Shown here: piece after piece, positions 41,476 through 42,810 of the stretch
Layout: every line of letters begins with the position of its first letter
Numbering within the stretch: position 1 is the first letter of the stretch
Assembly (NCBI GenBank): GCA_025353015.1
Contig: JANXRM010000464.1
Location: 1 to 42,810 of the forward strand
Length of the DNA: 42,810 nucleotides
Source: Hyphomicrobiales bacterium
GTDB lineage: Bacteria > Pseudomonadota > Alphaproteobacteria > Rhizobiales > Hyphomicrobiaceae
Direction of reading: 5' to 3'
Made by a program: the position numbers and the translations under genes
Notes under the pieces: model-generated
What the model was told of the DNA's origin: nothing
Seen by the model: the letters and a program-made list of their open reading frames with translations, nothing else
Databases searched by the model: none

Positions 41476-42810
41476 TCAGCTGTATGTTTCGGGCTTGTAG
41501 GTCCCATCCATGATCGCGGCGATGGGACTTGGATATTTGTCGCGCATGGCGGGCGGTTTCAAGGCGCCGTCGAGGGGGATTTCCCGCCGGTCGAAGCGGG
41601 CGCCCTCCTGCGTCAACGTCAGCCCATGCCAGCAGAACCACGCGTGGTCGTCGGTGTCGGGATAGTCCTCGCGGTAAAATTGCTCGCGGCTTTCGGTGCG
41701 GTCGAGGGCGGAAAGGTAGATGGCTTCGGCGGTTTGCGCGATGTTGGCGGCTTCGTTGAGTTTTACAAGATCATGCAGGCTGCCCGCCTTCGTCACGCGC
41801 GTCGCCGCGTGCAACTCGCGGGCGCGCTCGGTCATGTGTTCGAGCTTGCGTCCGTTCATCCGCATGGTGTCGATCACGGAGGCTTCAAGCGCGCTCAAAC
41901 CATCGTGAATGAGATCGGGCGTCAGCGTCGAGGCGGCGCGCGTCAACGGCGCCATCGTCGTCTCCGCGAGATCGTCGACGAGGCCCTTCGGCAGCGCGGG
42001 AAAATCGACGCGGGCGGCTTCCCGCGCCGCGCTTTCGCCGGCGAAGTAACCTGAATTCATGGAATAGGCGGTCGGCACGCCGGCGCTCGCATGGGTGCCG
42101 GTCGCGAGATTTTTCGACGCGACGCCGGCGGCGAGAAGGCGCGGCAGGCTTGAACGGCAGTCGAGATCGATGGAGACGCCGCTGCGGCCGCCGTTCCACA
42201 AGCCCCACGTCGGCTCGACGGCGAGCGGAAACACTTTCGCGTTCGGCACTTTGTTCGACAGCAGGATATTCTGGCCGCGTCCCGCCGAAAGCGCGGCGAT
42301 GTCGGTCCAGTAGCTTTCGTCGCAATGGCGCAAGTCGACATAAACCGGCCCGCGCCCGTCGACCATTTCCTTCACGAAAGCGGCGACGACGCGGTTGAGC
42401 TCGCTGCGCTCGAAGCGCACGGGGTCGTATTTCTCCATGAAGCGCTCGCCGCGCGCGTTGACGAGCCGCGCGCCGTGGGCGATGGCCACATTGTAGCTGC
42501 CGAAATTGAACTCGCGCATGAGATGCGAAAATGTGCCGCCGAACGAAAACTCAAGATCGACGAGCCGCGCGCCCGTGCGATACGCCATGGCCGCGCCGTC
42601 GCACACGACGTTGTCGATGCCGTGCGTGCCCTTCATCGACATCGCGCCCGTGGCGATGATGGTCTGTTTCGCGCGCACGGCGAGGCAACGCCCGGTGCGC
42701 GCGTCGAAACCAAAAGCTCCGGCGACCTCGCCGCGCGTCGGCATTTGTCCGTCGCTTGTCATCAGGTCCGTGACGCACACGCGGTCGATGACGCGCGCGC
42801 CGCGGGCGAC
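41476..42810 (-). CDS. AprA/FrdA-superfamily FAD flavoprotein, N-terminus outside window
   Basis: The last 444 residues of a flavoprotein of the fumarate reductase/succinate dehydrogenase/adenylylsulfate reductase alpha superfamily. The visible part starts within the FAD domain (QTIIATGAMSMKGTHG) and contains VEPTWGLWNGGRSGVSIDLDCRSSLPRLLAAGV. The FAD-closing motif reads ATGTHASAGVPTAYSMNSGYFAGESAA, closer in plan to AprA than to succinate dehydrogenase. The C-terminal helical domain is complete (LSALEASVIDTMRMNGRKLEHM, YREDYPDTDDHAWFCWHGLTL). The frame is open to the right edge, so the first part, with the dinucleotide-binding glycines, is not seen. It heads the visible part of the block and pairs with the ferredoxin. 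Whether it acts on APS/sulfite or another substrate is unknown. Confidence 0.88.
   Translation of the reverse strand, partial: VARGARVIDRVCVTDLMTSDGQMPTRGEVAGAFGFDARTGRCLAVRAKQTIIATGAMSMKGTHGIDNVVCDGAAMAYRTGARLVDLEFSFGGTFSHLMREFNFGSYNVAIAHGARLVNARGERFMEKYDPVRFERSELNRVVAAFVKEMVDGRGPVYVDLRHCDESYWTDIAALSAGRGQNILLSNKVPNAKVFPLAVEPTWGLWNGGRSGVSIDLDCRSSLPRLLAAGVASKNLATGTHASAGVPTAYSMNSGYFAGESAAREAARVDFPALPKGLVDDLAETTMAPLTRAASTLTPDLIHDGLSALEASVIDTMRMNGRKLEHMTERARELHAATRVTKAGSLHDLVKLNEAANIAQTAEAIYLSALDRTESREQFYREDYPDTDDHAWFCWHGLTLTQEGARFDRREIPLDGALKPPAMRDKYPSPIAAIMDGTYKPETYS

Overview
The window looks like chromosomal DNA of a high-GC alphaproteobacterium, probably of the order Hyphomicrobiales. This rests on a sigma-32 gene with an alphaproteobacterial-type heat-shock promoter, DapD and E. 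coli-type SerA, a phasin, an aroK-aroB-CNNM operon beside a 47-residue membrane protein of a type I recall from Rhizobiales, and an aerobic benzoyl-CoA (box) cluster. The genus cannot be fixed from sequence alone. I see no rRNA, tRNA, CRISPR array, transposase, integrase or origin.

Positions 1-22.4 kb are mostly housekeeping. In order they hold the end of dapD, a metallo-beta-lactamase-fold hydrolase, a helical protein, a 1204-residue membrane/coiled-coil protein closed by a strong terminator, a methylmalonyl-CoA epimerase-like protein, rpoH, a lipid kinase, an orphan CoxL-type molybdenum hydroxylase with a quinone oxidoreductase-like partner, a small exported Cys-rich protein, a 641-residue exported protein with the 47-residue membrane protein, aroK-aroB-CNNM, a phasin, threonine ammonia-lyase and serA. 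Several gaps carry short tandem duplications with different units (13 bp x3, 14 bp x2 twice, 18 bp x4).

Positions 22.5-33 kb form a catabolic island for benzoate. The regulator boxR (Xre HTH plus shikimate-kinase-like domain) is divergent from boxC, a small unknown ORF, boxB, a DUF305 gene, boxA, benzoate-CoA ligase and a bifunctional enoyl-CoA hydratase/3-hydroxyacyl-CoA dehydrogenase. Benzoate would be activated to benzoyl-CoA, epoxidised by BoxAB and ring-opened by BoxC. The semialdehyde dehydrogenase BoxD is not in the window. The FadB-like protein is a good candidate for the next beta-oxidation steps towards 3-oxoadipyl-CoA. The boxR-boxC gap has consensus-like promoters in both directions with TGCA palindromes on their core elements, and a 17-bp x7 tandem repeat fills the predicted boxR leader.

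Positions 33-42.8 kb hold a DEAD-box RNA helicase, a cupin and a TctC-type binding protein. Then comes a tight six-gene minus-strand block that runs off the right edge: an AprA/FrdA-like flavoprotein, a 2x[4Fe-4S] ferredoxin, a Tat-exported binding protein, a small cytochrome c, a three-domain periplasmic protein (carboxypeptidase-regulatory-like, haem c, Vgb-like propeller) and an FMN-dependent LLM monooxygenase. I do not recognise this combination as a described pathway. It is the best candidate here for an uncharacterised system, perhaps oxidative use of an organosulfur or other xenobiotic substrate.
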